This document shows, one piece after another, positions 39,846 through 51,441 of a stretch of 64,000 nt of DNA (its first letter is position 1; each line of letters begins with the position of its first letter). The notes beneath the pieces were generated by a model, which had not been told where the DNA came from, did no database searches, and was given only the letters and a program-made list of their open reading frames with translations. The position numbers and the translations under genes are program-made. This DNA is from Brugia malayi (Eukaryota > Nematoda > Chromadorea > Rhabditida > Onchocercidae): NCBI RefSeq assembly GCF_000002995.4, contig NW_025062477.1, positions 11,380,649-11,444,648 of the forward strand, given 5' to 3'.

Positions 39846-42650
39846 TAAATAGCAAATTTGTATTAAAATGATATTTTAAAAAGAATTTTCTAACTATACA
39901 ATTAAAGAGCGAAACATGAAACTGAAATATGAAACAAATTAAAAATTGAGTTCTTGAAAGCTTTCTTATAAAAAAATTTCCTCAAAACAAATCAAGCGTA
40001 AACTATTTACATGCATATTAACTTAAAAGTATGCTCGAATAAATATGCTATTTTAAAATTTCGTTATTTCATAAGTCGACATATTTCTACACATTAAAAA
40101 CTGTTTCAAAAATCAGATAAAAAAAATCATGTAGAACTTCAGATTGATAGATCTTATTCATAGTCACATAGTGGATTAAACTACAGTGAATGAATTTGCT
40201 TGAATATGATGAAACAAGTTTGAAGTTTATCTTTATAGAAAGAAATTTCAAGCATCTCTAAATATTTGGAATAAATTTTCTAGACATTAAAAGAAAAAAA
40301 AAAAAAAAAAAAAAAAACATGAACTGACCAGTAACATAATAGACACCATACTTCGATCGTAATTCTGCTAGGGGCAAAGTAGGTTGTACCAAATTTGATA
40401 AGAATCCATCAACTAAATCACCGGAAATAGCCACCATATCTGCATGTAATGCATTTGTTTTTTCAACAATTTCTCTAACCCGTTTCTGATCAACGGTAGG
40501 TCCAATATGAATATCAGTTAGTAAAACGATAGTGAAACCATCAAGTGATGCGGGAAGGTCACGAATTTTTACATTTACCCGATTTATCTAAATGAAATAA
40601 GAATTAAGTTGGAGATAAAAGAAAAAAAAAAAAAAAAAGACATTTCTAGATGCATATTATTCTTTCACTTCACAAAAAAATATTCAATGTTCATTCCTGT
40701 ACTAGCAAAAATTTGATGGAATAAATTATTTAATTTCATAAAAGAGAAAAAACCCTTTAACACAGCACTCCTTCATAAAAAGAAATTAGATTTCTCATTT
40801 ATTTTTGTAACCCAATCTATCTTAATAAAAATAAATAATTAAAATTAATAGGAATAAATAAATGTTTATATGCAATAGTATTATTTGATACAATAACTTA
40901 CCACTGGGGCTGAACGTGTAACAGCAAAACCAGTACCAGTTAAAAATAATGCCAGTAGAAGTGATAATACAGTGTTGAATTTTCTAGATTGAAAAATGGC
41001 AAAAAATTTTGGCCAAAAATTCCAACGTGAAGTTAGAAGTTCGACAACTACTAAGATCAGTAGGAAGAAACCCATATGCAAATATATTGAAAGACAGATA
41101 AAACTGAAGAAAAGCAAAGTCTTTTACCGATTATCATATAATAAATTTTAAATGTTTTCAATCTAATAAATAGGCTAGCAAAAAAAAAAAAAAAAAAATA
41201 AATTAAAAAAAAAAAAAAATTTATTCCCAAGTTTTCATTATATTACTGTTTAAAAAAAATTATATTATTGTTTCATTATACTATATTACTGTTCAAATTT
41301 TCATTATATTTTATATTATGTTTAGAACTAAAAATATGCCCAGAAATTTCATTCTATACATAGAACATTAGTTAACAGAAAAAAAAGTTTGAATCCTTGT
41401 TTTTGGGAGCATTTTGAATTGTATTATATTATATAGTCATCAGGAAAAGAAATAAAACTTACCATATGGTAGAAATTAAGCTGCTATCTGGTAAATAAAT
41501 ATAAAAAAATACTAGTGAAGCATGCGAAAAGAATATGCTGAGTAAAGTTGATGTTTTGAACAAGTCTTGCAATATGATAGCAATCGGTTGGACCAATCTA
41601 GAATTTAACTAGTTATTAAATTTCAAAATAATAAACTTTATAGCTAACTAATAAAGAATGGCATATTCAAATGAGATAGGAAATATTATCTCAGCAAATT
41701 ATTAGTTAGTTCTATTTCTTTATAATCAAAGCAAGAAAGAACATTCCTTTGCAAACAAAATATTACAGGTCAATAGAAGAATAAATTGGTATGATCCTTC
41801 CACTTATGATTGCTCTTTCGTTTTTTTTTTTTTTTTGTTATACATTGCTTCGCACTCCTTAATTTGTTAAGAAAATATGTCATTGACTCTTGAAATTTCA
41901 GTCCATATTCAAATAGAATTTCAATCAACTGGTTAGCAATGAAGATGATGCATTATACTGAAGCAGCAGAAGAAGCAGCACAGTATCAACAAACAACAAC
42001 TACTACTACAATAATAATAACAATAACAGCATGCTAAATCAGTCTAAATAACTACCCGCAGTCTAATAGGAGGTAAATTAAACAAAACAGTTTGACGGTC
42101 GACATCATACATCTTCTTTGTAAGATACGTGTAACATTCTTTCTGATGAACGGCGACTATGTGTTGCAAAAAATTATGGGGATGAAATGCAGAATTATCA
42201 GGAAACTTTCACCCACTTTATTTTCCTAAAATATTTCATTCAAATTTGACTACCACAAGCACATCCAATTATACATATAATTAACACCACTGTTTAATTT
42301 TGATATGTTTTATATGTTAGCTCAGCAATAAGCATATTCGAAAAAAAAAAAAAAAAGAAAAAAAAAGAAGAAAAAGAAAAGAAAAACTTAATAATGCAAC
42401 AATAATATACACAAATAGAGAAATAAAAAAAAAAGAGAGAAAAAGCTTACTCTTTAATTCTGCCATAAATGATAGATGAGATCATACACATAACCAATTG
42501 TGCAGAGAACATATCATGAAATCTGCATAGTTGTGCATGATATATGCCATTAGCTCGAACTCTCATTAATATGAGACATCCTTGAATTGCTATTACTAAA
42601 GCTATAAATTTCTTATTCATCCAAAGGTAGCTCTTTCCTTCATTTATCAT
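38483..42650 (-). CDS. TMPPE: TMPPE-like membrane metallophosphoesterase, paralogue a, 7 exons
   Basis: Exons: 42650-42451, 41597-41463, 41103-40902, 40587-40329, 39803-39651, 39440-39288, 38673-38483; 430 aa, close to the 453 of human TMPPE. About five membrane spans occupy residues 15-175 (FIALVIAIQGCLILM; LLSIFFSHASLVFFYIYL; MGFFLLILVVVELL; VLSLLLALFLTGTGFAV). The phosphoesterase domain has TDIHIGPTV (Asp204, His206), SGDLVDG (Asp236), GNHEYYYGD (266-274), AGVDDFF, VHQP (His346) and SGHTHAGQ (368-374), all aligned with vertebrate TMPPE including the short acidic region after DLILSG. The ATG at 42650 is the first after acceptor TGTTTCAG (20 bases). An (AT)15 tract abuts the acceptor of exon 5. 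A minus-strand AATAAA lies at 38421-38426. It is probably the first gene of the minus-strand trio. Confidence 0.9.
39811..39840. repeat. (AT)15 microsatellite next to a splice acceptor
   Basis: The dinucleotide run ends seven bases before the acceptor GTTTGTAG of TMPPE-a exon 5 (exon start 39803) and replaces the usual pyrimidine tract. Confidence 0.9.
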
Positions 42651-42670
42651 TATTCCTTTCACTTAAAGTT

Positions 42671-45495
42671 CTGAAACAAGAAAGAAAACAATGTGACGAA
42701 AATTTGCTGAATTTATGAAATAAAACTAAAATATAAAATTAAATTAGGAAAGATCTAAATATAAAAATTATATCTTTAGGAAGTATATGCAAGTTGGTTT
42801 ATGATATTATTTGATATTATTCATGTGATATGAATAAAGGTCATATGATAAATATAAGATAGGTCACATGACATATAATGATTATAGGGTTTTCGTCAAT
42901 AATTCTTCCTTAGATTATATTCACTTAAATTTTAGCAAAATCTCACGAATTAATCTTAAACATAATTTTTTTTTTCTTTTTCCACAAACTTTTTCATAAA
43001 CATGCATACACACAAATAATTTTCCATATTTTAATTTCACATAAGCATAAGGGATTTTAAGAAATTAAAAAGGAAAAGACAAGAAAAAAAAAAGAAAGAA
43101 GAAAACTTTTCCGAAATCATAACTGTTCTACCATAATTAATTTAAGTATGCTATATAATATAATTATTTGACTGTTCAAATGATTAAGACATACAATTAC
43201 ATTAAGACATACAATTATACAATTACATACAATTACAATTTCACTACTCAAGTAATAAAGTCAAAAATTAAAAATTCATTTAAACTGGAAAACATTTCAT
43301 TTTATTACCTTATTACTAAACAAATAATTTGCTATACATTACTTTATATATTTCATTCTCCTTTCTCAATTCATCACACACTCTATCATCTCTTATCATA
43401 TCTATTAAGTTTGTTATTTCTTTTACTTCTCATAGAATATACCATTCATCTTTATTCTCATTTATAATCTCTTCATTCTCACATATCAATTAGAAATTCT
43501 TCTCAAAACTACCTTAACTTCTAAAAATTTCCAAAATAATTTCTAAAATATCATTCGAGTTCTATAATCATCTCTAATTTACACTCACTCCGCACTCTAT
43601 CCCTACTACTCAACCATTATCACTCAACCATTACCACTCAACCTTATCACTGGACCCGCTCTTATCAGTCAGTCATCTCTTCCTTTCGTTTTTTGGAACC
43701 AGAAACCATGATGAAATGAAATATGACGCAGACGCTATGAAACAGTTTGTATCACAGGATGGAGGATGACATAGTCATACTTTATAATCTGGAAAATTCA
43801 TCATTTATAAATTTTGCATAGTACAAATTATTTTTGTATAAATAATCCAAATTGAAAATAAAAAAATGTTTTCTTTTTAAATAAAATATTAGCAAATTTA
43901 AGATGAAAAAGAATTTATTAGTTTCTGAACGTATCAATAATACAAAATTTATTAAATGTACTACTATTATATTTCATTGATAGTGTTAATTTTTTTTTTT
44001 AAAAAAAAAGAAAAAAAAGCAAAGAAAGAAAGGTTTGTTGCAAAATTATTTAAAATTATTTTAGAAAATGAAAATTTGGAAGAAAAATACTGAAAGCATA
44101 GAATTGAATTGGAATTGAAATAAAATATGAAAACAATGAGAATTATACAATTTTAATAATCAAATGATTTTTAAATATCTATTATTTTAAAAGATGGATT
44201 AAACTATCACTTCTGAAATGTTAGAGATTTTTTTTTTTTTGAAACCAAAATTAGATGAAATATAATAAAATAATTTGAATCAAAAAAGAAAGAGGAGAAC
44301 ATAACCTTATTTATAACTTGAAATATTCGTAAGTAATTATAATTAATTGCAATTAATTCAACGTAAAATAACGAAAAACTTATGCATAACGAAATATTTG
44401 AAATTCAAATTTAAAAACTTTCATAAAATTCTTTTTTTTCTTTAATCATTCATTAATAGTAATTTTGTTTTATTATTTATTTTTTATATGGGAACATATT
44501 TTTCTAGAAATTACATATTCTTATCATTTTTTTTTGTAGCAGATTATATAATTAAAACTATTCAGGTATTTTATTTAAATTAGTTTTGAAGCAGATTAAT
44601 TCTGAATTATTCAAATTTGTTTATTTGTTTTTTTTTTCTTTTTTTTTAAATCTACTTGTTAACTCTAACATTTTTTGATATTTCAAATTGTATTTTGTTT
44701 GAAAATGAATAAATCTGCAGCATATGAAATAAAATTTACAAAAATAAATCAATTTATTTGATTAATTAATTCATTCTAATCTTTTTTAATATTCACAAAT
44801 ATTAAATTAAATTCTTTACATTCTGCATCTGAGTTTATTTTCTATTAGGCATTTGTCTTTTTCTTCTTTTTTATGGTTCAATTCGGAATTTTTTATCATT
44901 CCGATCAGTTTTCGATCAGATCACATTGCATTCACCTATTTTATTAACTAAAATTAAAAATTATGCAAAATTATAACCTAACTGAAGATAAAACTTTAAT
45001 GTTTATCATAAATTACAATAATAAATTTTGAATTTGATTTTAGAATTGATTTATCATGAAGTAATTTGCGTTGAAATTATTAAAGCTAAATTATAAAACG
45101 TTAAAAAATGGCTAATTGACTTGCTAAATAAATCAAATTTTGTTTTTTGATCATATTTTGAATCTAATTTTGCTAAAAATGCTAAATGCATTACAAATTT
45201 TGCTGTTGCTAAGCAACCATATTGTTCCATTAATAAATATTGATTTCATTTTAGTTTAAGTATTTTATCTTCTTTAAACAGAAAAAATAAATAAATAAAT
45301 AAAAGGGATAAAGTTTTTGATAAACAAATTTCTAACCATATTTTTATTAAATTAAGAATAATCATATAAAAAAAAAATCAGTTAATAATTTATTAATATA
45401 AATATGAATAAAATTTGTGTGATTTATTTTTTACTTTTTTTTTTTTTAGAAATTTTATTTTTATTAATATTTTAATTTTAATAATTATAATTCAG
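42671..45495. other. divergent intergenic (promoter) region
   Basis: This region separates TMPPE-a (minus) from the WD-repeat gene (plus). A stretch at 43550-43800 is richer in GC than its surroundings and carries a 14-base tandem repeat at 43608-43648 (ACTCAACCATTATC, three copies). No exon with consistent borders was found; extra 5' exons of either gene are possible. Confidence 0.5.
43608..43648. repeat. 14-bp tandem repeat, three copies
   Basis: ACTCAACCATTATC, ACTCAACCATTACC and ACTCAACCTTATC follow each other in the middle of the divergent promoter gap. Confidence 0.85.
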
Positions 45496-45501
45496 AATTT
45501 A

Positions 45502-48500
45502 ATGGATGATTGCGATGGACCAAATACATATATTGCAACAAAATCAAAAATAATAGCTGAAAAAGTTAATACTGCAATATTAACTGATCCTCGACAATAT
45601 CGACATCAAGGTTTTCCTTTTTTTTTTTGTTTCTAATTTTTTTCAATTTTTTAAATAATTTAAAAAAAAAATTTTTTCTACTCTTTTATTAAAGCATTTT
45701 TTTTGTTTCTTTTGCTAATATTTATTCATCTTTCTAATTTTTTTTTTTTTTTTTTCATTCTTCCATTACAAATATTTGTTTATCTGAAATTCATTTTGAA
45801 TATATTTCAATGAAATTATCTATTTTGTTAGAAATGAAAAAAAAAAAGGAAAATTCTTTTTCAACTTTAATTTTTTAGATTTTGAGTAAATTTCAATTAA
45901 ATTCAAATATAAGAAATAATATTTAAATTAAATTAATTAAAAATTATTATTAATACTATTGTTATTATTATTACTGTTATATTATCACAATTATTGTTAT
46001 TACTATTATTATTAAAAATATTTCTAATATTATTATTATTATTACTATTGTTATATTACTATTATTATTATTATTATTGTTGTATTATTATTATTATCAT
46101 TGCTATTATTATTATTACTACTATTACTACTACTGTTATTAATATTACTAATTTTTTTTGCTTAAATTTAAAATAATCAATTTTTTTCCTTTTTTTAGGA
46201 ACGGATGCAATGCAATGTGTTAGTATTGGTGTACAAACTGAGCAATTCTCATCTTCCATAAGTAATACCACTTTAAAAGGTAATATTAGTAATGAAATTT
46301 TGAATTTATTATTGGAAACAGTGAAAAGTAATAATGAAGAATTGAATATTCTTGGACGATTGAACATTTTCCATCGTACTGATTCGGTGACATTATCAAT
46401 GATAAAACAATATCAATTATCACAGGTTATTACTAAATTTATTTATTCATTTTGTTATTTCAAATTATTAATATAATGAAATTAGTTTAAAAATGGTCAA
46501 CGAGATGAAATTAATTTATTTTTACTTTTACTCAATTTAACATAAATAATATTTGCATTAAAATTTATTTTCATTTCCTTTTTCCATCTCAACAATAATC
46601 TTTATATTAACAAAAGAAAAGAAAAAAGTTTAATTTTTATTTAAATAGTAAAAAAAAAAAAAAATACTAATAAAAATTTAGAAAATGGAAAATTTCTTAT
46701 TTAACAAACAAAAAGGAAGAAATTTCTTAACATTTGTATGATAGAAAAAGAATAAAATATATTTTTCATAATTTTTCTTTAAAATCATACATTAATTTAA
46801 TTAATAAATTTTTTGAAGAAATATTTTTTAAAAAATTCTTATTTAACAAATAAAAAGGAAAAATTTATTTTTAATTTGCATAATAAAAAAAAAAAAAATA
46901 TATTTTTTAATCATACATTAAATTTTAATTAATAAATTTATGAAAAAATTATTCTTAAAAAGAAATTCTTATTTAACATATAACAAAAAAAAAAGAAAAA
47001 CACTTGTAATATATTTTTCATATATATATATATATTTTTTTTTTAAAATCATGTACTAAATTTTAATCAATAATTTTGTTTTAAAAAACATCACACTTTA
47101 AATTTTAATTAATAATTCTTTAAAATCATACATTAAATTTTAATTAACAAACTTTTAGAAGAAATATTTCAAAACAAAAAGAAAAATCTTATTTATCAGA
47201 TAAAAAATGTCATACACTAAATTTTAACAGATAAGAATGAAAAATTTATTTGTTGTTTGCATAACAAAAGAAAAAAAAAAAGCAAAATATATTTTTCATA
47301 TTTTTTTTTTTTTATAAATCATAAATTAAATTTTAGTTAACTTGTTTTATAAATTGTACATTAAATTTTGATTATTTTTTTTGCATATTATATACTAAAT
47401 TTTAATTCATTTTTTTATAAATTATATATTAAATTTTAATTAGTTTTTTTTTTTATGAATGATACATTAAATTTTGGTTAGTTTTTTTTTTTTTTTATAT
47501 ATTATATACTAAATTTTAATTCATTTTTTATTATAAATTTATATATTAAATTTTAATTAGTTTTTTTTTTATAAATTATATATTAAATTTTAATTAATAA
47601 ATTTTTAGAAAGAAAATTTACCACTACACAGCATCGTTTGTGGTCCCAATGAACGCATAGCATTTTTATTTGCTAGTAAATACCACAAAACGTGGTGCTC
47701 ACATAATGGTACCATTGCATTGTGGCAACGATATACTATGATTGAACATTTGGTACTTTCCAGTTGTCCAACAATTCTTCGGTAAATAATTTCAAATATT
47801 TTATCTTTTAAAATTTCAGTAATTTTCGAGCAATTAATTTACAAATCATAAAGTTATGGCACTTTTTTTTTTTTCTTTTTTAGTCAAAAATTTAAAATTA
47901 TATATTAAAATTTTGATTTTTAATTAAATAAAATTTGAAAATAAATAATAAAATTTTGTTTAAAATAATGAAAAATTTTATTTACAGCTATGGTCCACAT
48001 GGTTTAATAGCAGTAGGTTTAGTAACAGGTCATATTTTAATTATTTTAAATGGTGAAATATTATCAATAAATGAGGTATTTTTAAAATTTCAAAGATTTT
48101 ATTTTATTTATTCATATAATAAATGAATTTACTTTTTTTTTTTTTTTTTTATTAATCTATTATTACTTTTTTTGTAATTTCAGAAGCATAATTTAACAGT
48201 TTTAGCAAATTAATTATTAATTGTGGTAAAAATAATTTTTGACTATAAAGAAAAAAAGTTTTATGAAAAAAAGTATTGTTAAATTAAATTTTCACTCATT
48301 ATAGAATATGTAAATTATGTAAAAATTAAAAAAAAAATTAAATTCAATTCAATTTCAGGCTCATACTTTATCAGTAACATCACTGGAATGGCTTTATCAC
48401 CTACAGCAACTTATCTCAGTATCATTAGATGGTCGAATTATCATTCATAAATTAAAATCGACAGTACTGGAAGTGAAATATTCTAAATTAATAACTGCTT

Positions 48501-50120
48501 TAAATCTTCCTCGTAATATTCGGAAATCAAATTTATCAACTAAATACATCGGTAAAGTATTTTTTTTTAAAAAAAAAGGAAACTCGGGAATTAAAATACA
48601 TCAATTAGATATATTGGTAAAATAGTTTTATAAAAAAAAAAAAAAATACCATCCAAAATTAAAATTAATAACTAATTGAAATCTTATCATTTCTATAATA
48701 TCTTAAAATCAAATATAACAATTAAACAAATGAAAAATCTCATTTTTTAAATCAATAATTCATCATAACTTTTCTTTTTCATTTATTAAATAAAAAATAA
48801 AACAAAATATGTGATAAAATTTGTTATCACTAATTTGCTATATCATTCGTTGTTTAAATTTAGATTTAAATTTAAATATTAAGTAAGAAAAAAAAAGCAT
48901 TAGCGATGTATATATTTGAGTGAAAATAAAATTTAAAAATTTAATAAACTAATTTGCAAAATTTTCATTTAATGATGATAAAAAAATAAATTTTATTAGG
49001 TTTGACATCATTATTTGTTATCAAAGATCGATTAATTATTGGCAGTGAAATAGGCGCTGTTTGGATTGTGACAATTCCAAATTTAACAATCACTTTGCTT
49101 CATTATGAAATTGATTGTATTGAAACTGTCGCATATATTTCAAATTATACTATTATTACAACAACTTCTCATAAAGTATGTTTTTTTTTTTTGATTTTTT
49201 AAATTTTTCAAAAATAATTCCTTTGATCTGAAATAATTTTTATTTATTTATTTATTTTTTTTTTTTACAATACTAAAATAAATATTTCATTTAAGAGAGA
49301 AAAAAATTTTCGAATATTGTAAAATAATTAATAATTAGATATAGCAAAAAATAAAAAATTTTATTAAAAAAATTATTAAAATTATGCAAATATAATTTAA
49401 GTTTTTTTTTTTTTTTTTTGCTTTTTTAAATTAATGTAGTTTTTTTCTTCAAATAAAATTTTTTTTTTTATTACATTTATTGTTTGAATCGAATTTCATT
49501 TTCAAACAATATATTCATATATTACAATTAATTATGTTATGAATTAATAAATTCATTTTACAAATTTAATTAATAAAAAATTTTTACATGAAAAATTGCA
49601 TAATTTATGCTAGCTATTAGTAATAATTAAGTTAGAAAAAAATTCAGTATTAAGATTATTAAATGATAAAATAATTTTAGTTTGAATACTTTTCTCTCTC
49701 TTTTTTTTTAAATTTATTATCTTACATTTGTAGCAAATTTTGGCAGATTTTTGTTTTTTTTTTTAAATTACAATTAAATGTGTAAATTAATTAATGAGAA
49801 ATTTATTGCAATAATTAATTTAATCAACAAAAATGTTTTTTTTTTTTTTATTGAAATTTCAGGGTTTAATCATAACTGGAAATGGTACATTAACACGTAT
49901 TTTAGATATTCCAATTCAGAGTGTTTCAATTAAAAATGCTAATTTAATTATTTGTGGTAGCAATGAGCAAATATGTGCAATTCAACTTGATGATTTAAAA
50001 ATTTTAATGAAACAAACATTTGCATATGAAGCATTTACTGTTGTCCCCAATGATGATGCATTAATTGTAGTGGACAAACAATTATTGGTCACTTTGTATC
50101 GAATTAATATTAATCAATGA
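45502..50120 (+). CDS. WD-repeat protein, probably a short dynein-2 intermediate chain (WDR60/DYNC2I1-like), 7 exons
   Basis: Exons: 45502-45610, 46199-46425, 47609-47781, 47988-48075, 48359-48551, 49000-49175, 49863-50120; 407 aa. The N-terminal piece, DPRQYRHQGTDAMQC then SIGVQTEQ (45-52), resembles the WDR60 stretch before its beta-propeller (a Gln-Cys step followed by an IQTEEIE-like block). The helix ISNEILNLLLETVKSNNEEL resembles the one that leads into its WD domain. The rest reads as degenerate WD blades, for example NGTIALWQRY in exon 3, AHTLSVTSLEWL to GRIIIHKL (200-231) and GSEIGAVWIVTI. WDR60 drives retrograde intraflagellar transport in cilia. VQTE may be a dynein light-chain docking motif. 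The acceptor AATTCAG lies 6 bases before the ATG, so the long N-terminal part of the human protein seems absent unless upstream exons were missed. The WD-protein call is firm; the WDR60 identity is inferred. Confidence 0.6.
45940..46150. repeat. (ATT)n-rich imperfect microsatellite
   Basis: ATT, GTT and ACT triplets fill the end of the first intron of the WD-repeat gene, just before the acceptor at 46198. Confidence 0.85.
47040..47598. repeat. degenerate tandem repeat in intron 2 of the WD-repeat gene
   Basis: TAAATTTTAATTA followed by T8-12 and ATAAATTATATAT recurs every 45-60 bases with growing order towards 47300-47598. Weaker copies reach back to about 46780. The last copy runs into the acceptor of exon 3. 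Confidence 0.75.
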
Positions 50121-50145
50121 TTACTTAATCATAAATGTTACTTTT

Positions 50146-50158
50146 AATAAATAATAAA
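50146..50158 (+). terminator. polyadenylation signals of the WD-repeat gene
   Basis: Two AATAAA hexamers (50146-50151 and 50153-50158) lie 26-38 bases after the TGA stop. Confidence 0.55.
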
Positions 50159-50229
50159 CATTAAAAAAGGAACGAAAAAATTTTTATGAATGAAAATTTT
50201 TAATTAATTAAAAAAAAATAAAGATTAAA

Positions 50230-50520
50230 TTAATTAAAATGCATTCATTTATTGACTAATGCATGAATTAATTAATTTTAATGAGTGGAAATTTTGACTA
50301 AATTAATTAAAATATGTTCAATGATTGACTAATGTATGGATTAATTAATTTCAATGAATGAAAATTTTGATTGAATTAAATTGAAATGTATTCGTTTGTT
50401 GATTAATTATGGATTAATTAATTATTAATTGTAAAATATTCCATTTATTGATTAGTGCAAAGATTAATTAGTTTTGATTAAATTAATTGTAATACATCCA
50501 TTTATTAATTAACGATTTTA
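50230..50520. repeat. copy 1 of a duplicated approximately 260-bp AT-rich block
   Basis: This 3' intergenic segment is made of related sub-units (ATTAATTAATTTCAATGAATG, TTGATTGAATTAAATTGAAA, CCATTTATTGATTAGTGC) and is matched in the same order and orientation at 53060-53335. It lies between the convergent WD-repeat and SMYD genes. Confidence 0.85.
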
Positions 50521-51441
50521 ATTAATTAATTAAAATATAAATTTGTTTGTTAATTTAAGTATGTTGCAAAATAATTTATTGCAAATTTAATTAAAATTCT
50601 TATAAATTATTTTGTTAAGCTTTGATAAATTTCATCGCAGAAAATGCTATTCTAATATTTATAAAATAAAAGATAATATTAAATAATTATTGAAATTTTG
50701 TCCAAATTTTAATTTAAAGAACAATTTAATGTCTATTTACAATGAAATTAAATAACAAAAATAATTCTACCTTATTTCATATATTCTTTTAATATTTATT
50801 TTTTTTTTTTTTAAATAAATTACTTTCTTTCATTAGAAATAATTTCATAAAAAAAAAAAAGAAAACTAAGTTTGATTTTTCATATAATATTGTAACATTT
50901 CTTGTTTTCTTTAAAAAGAAAAGAAAGTTTATTTTTGCGCTATAAAAGAAAGAAATGTACGATAATTAATCTAAAATAATTTGTAAACACATTTCAAATT
51001 GTATTTTTTATTTGAATGCATTAATTAAAATATATAATAGAATGTGCTTAAGTAAAAAATAAATATGAGGGAAGCAAATAATTGTTAAAAATAATATTTT
51101 AGGTATTTTTAAAAAATTGAAATAAATATTTCATATAGATGATCAATTAATTCTTCACTTTAAAAAAAATTTTAAATAAATTGAGCGAAAAAGAAAAAAA
51201 AAAATTCGAATATTATTTTTATATTTTTACAATTTCATATTGTTTTTTGTTTACTTTCAAAATATATTATTCCTAAAAAATCAAAAAAAAAAAAAAAAAA
51301 AAATAAACAAATAAACAACATCAAACAAAAAATGCATTTACCAAAATGCATTTTAAAATAAAATACATTCTTCCTAATCATTTAATTGAAATTTTTTTTT
51401 CTAAAATTTTAAAAGTGAAATTTTAAGTTTAAAATTTAAAT
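50521..51441. other. convergent 3' intergenic remainder
   Basis: AT-rich sequence with A/T runs; no coding exon seen. It should contain the 3' UTR of the SMYD gene. Confidence 0.5.

Noticed and set aside
43168..43467. 99-codon plus frame in the divergent gap
   Set aside because: Repeats of ITYNY/KTYNY-type words from an AT-rich repeat, then leucine-rich low complexity; no splice context or family.
46074..46367. Minus-strand 97-codon frame
   Set aside because: Antisense to exon 2 of the WD-repeat gene plus a triplet repeat.
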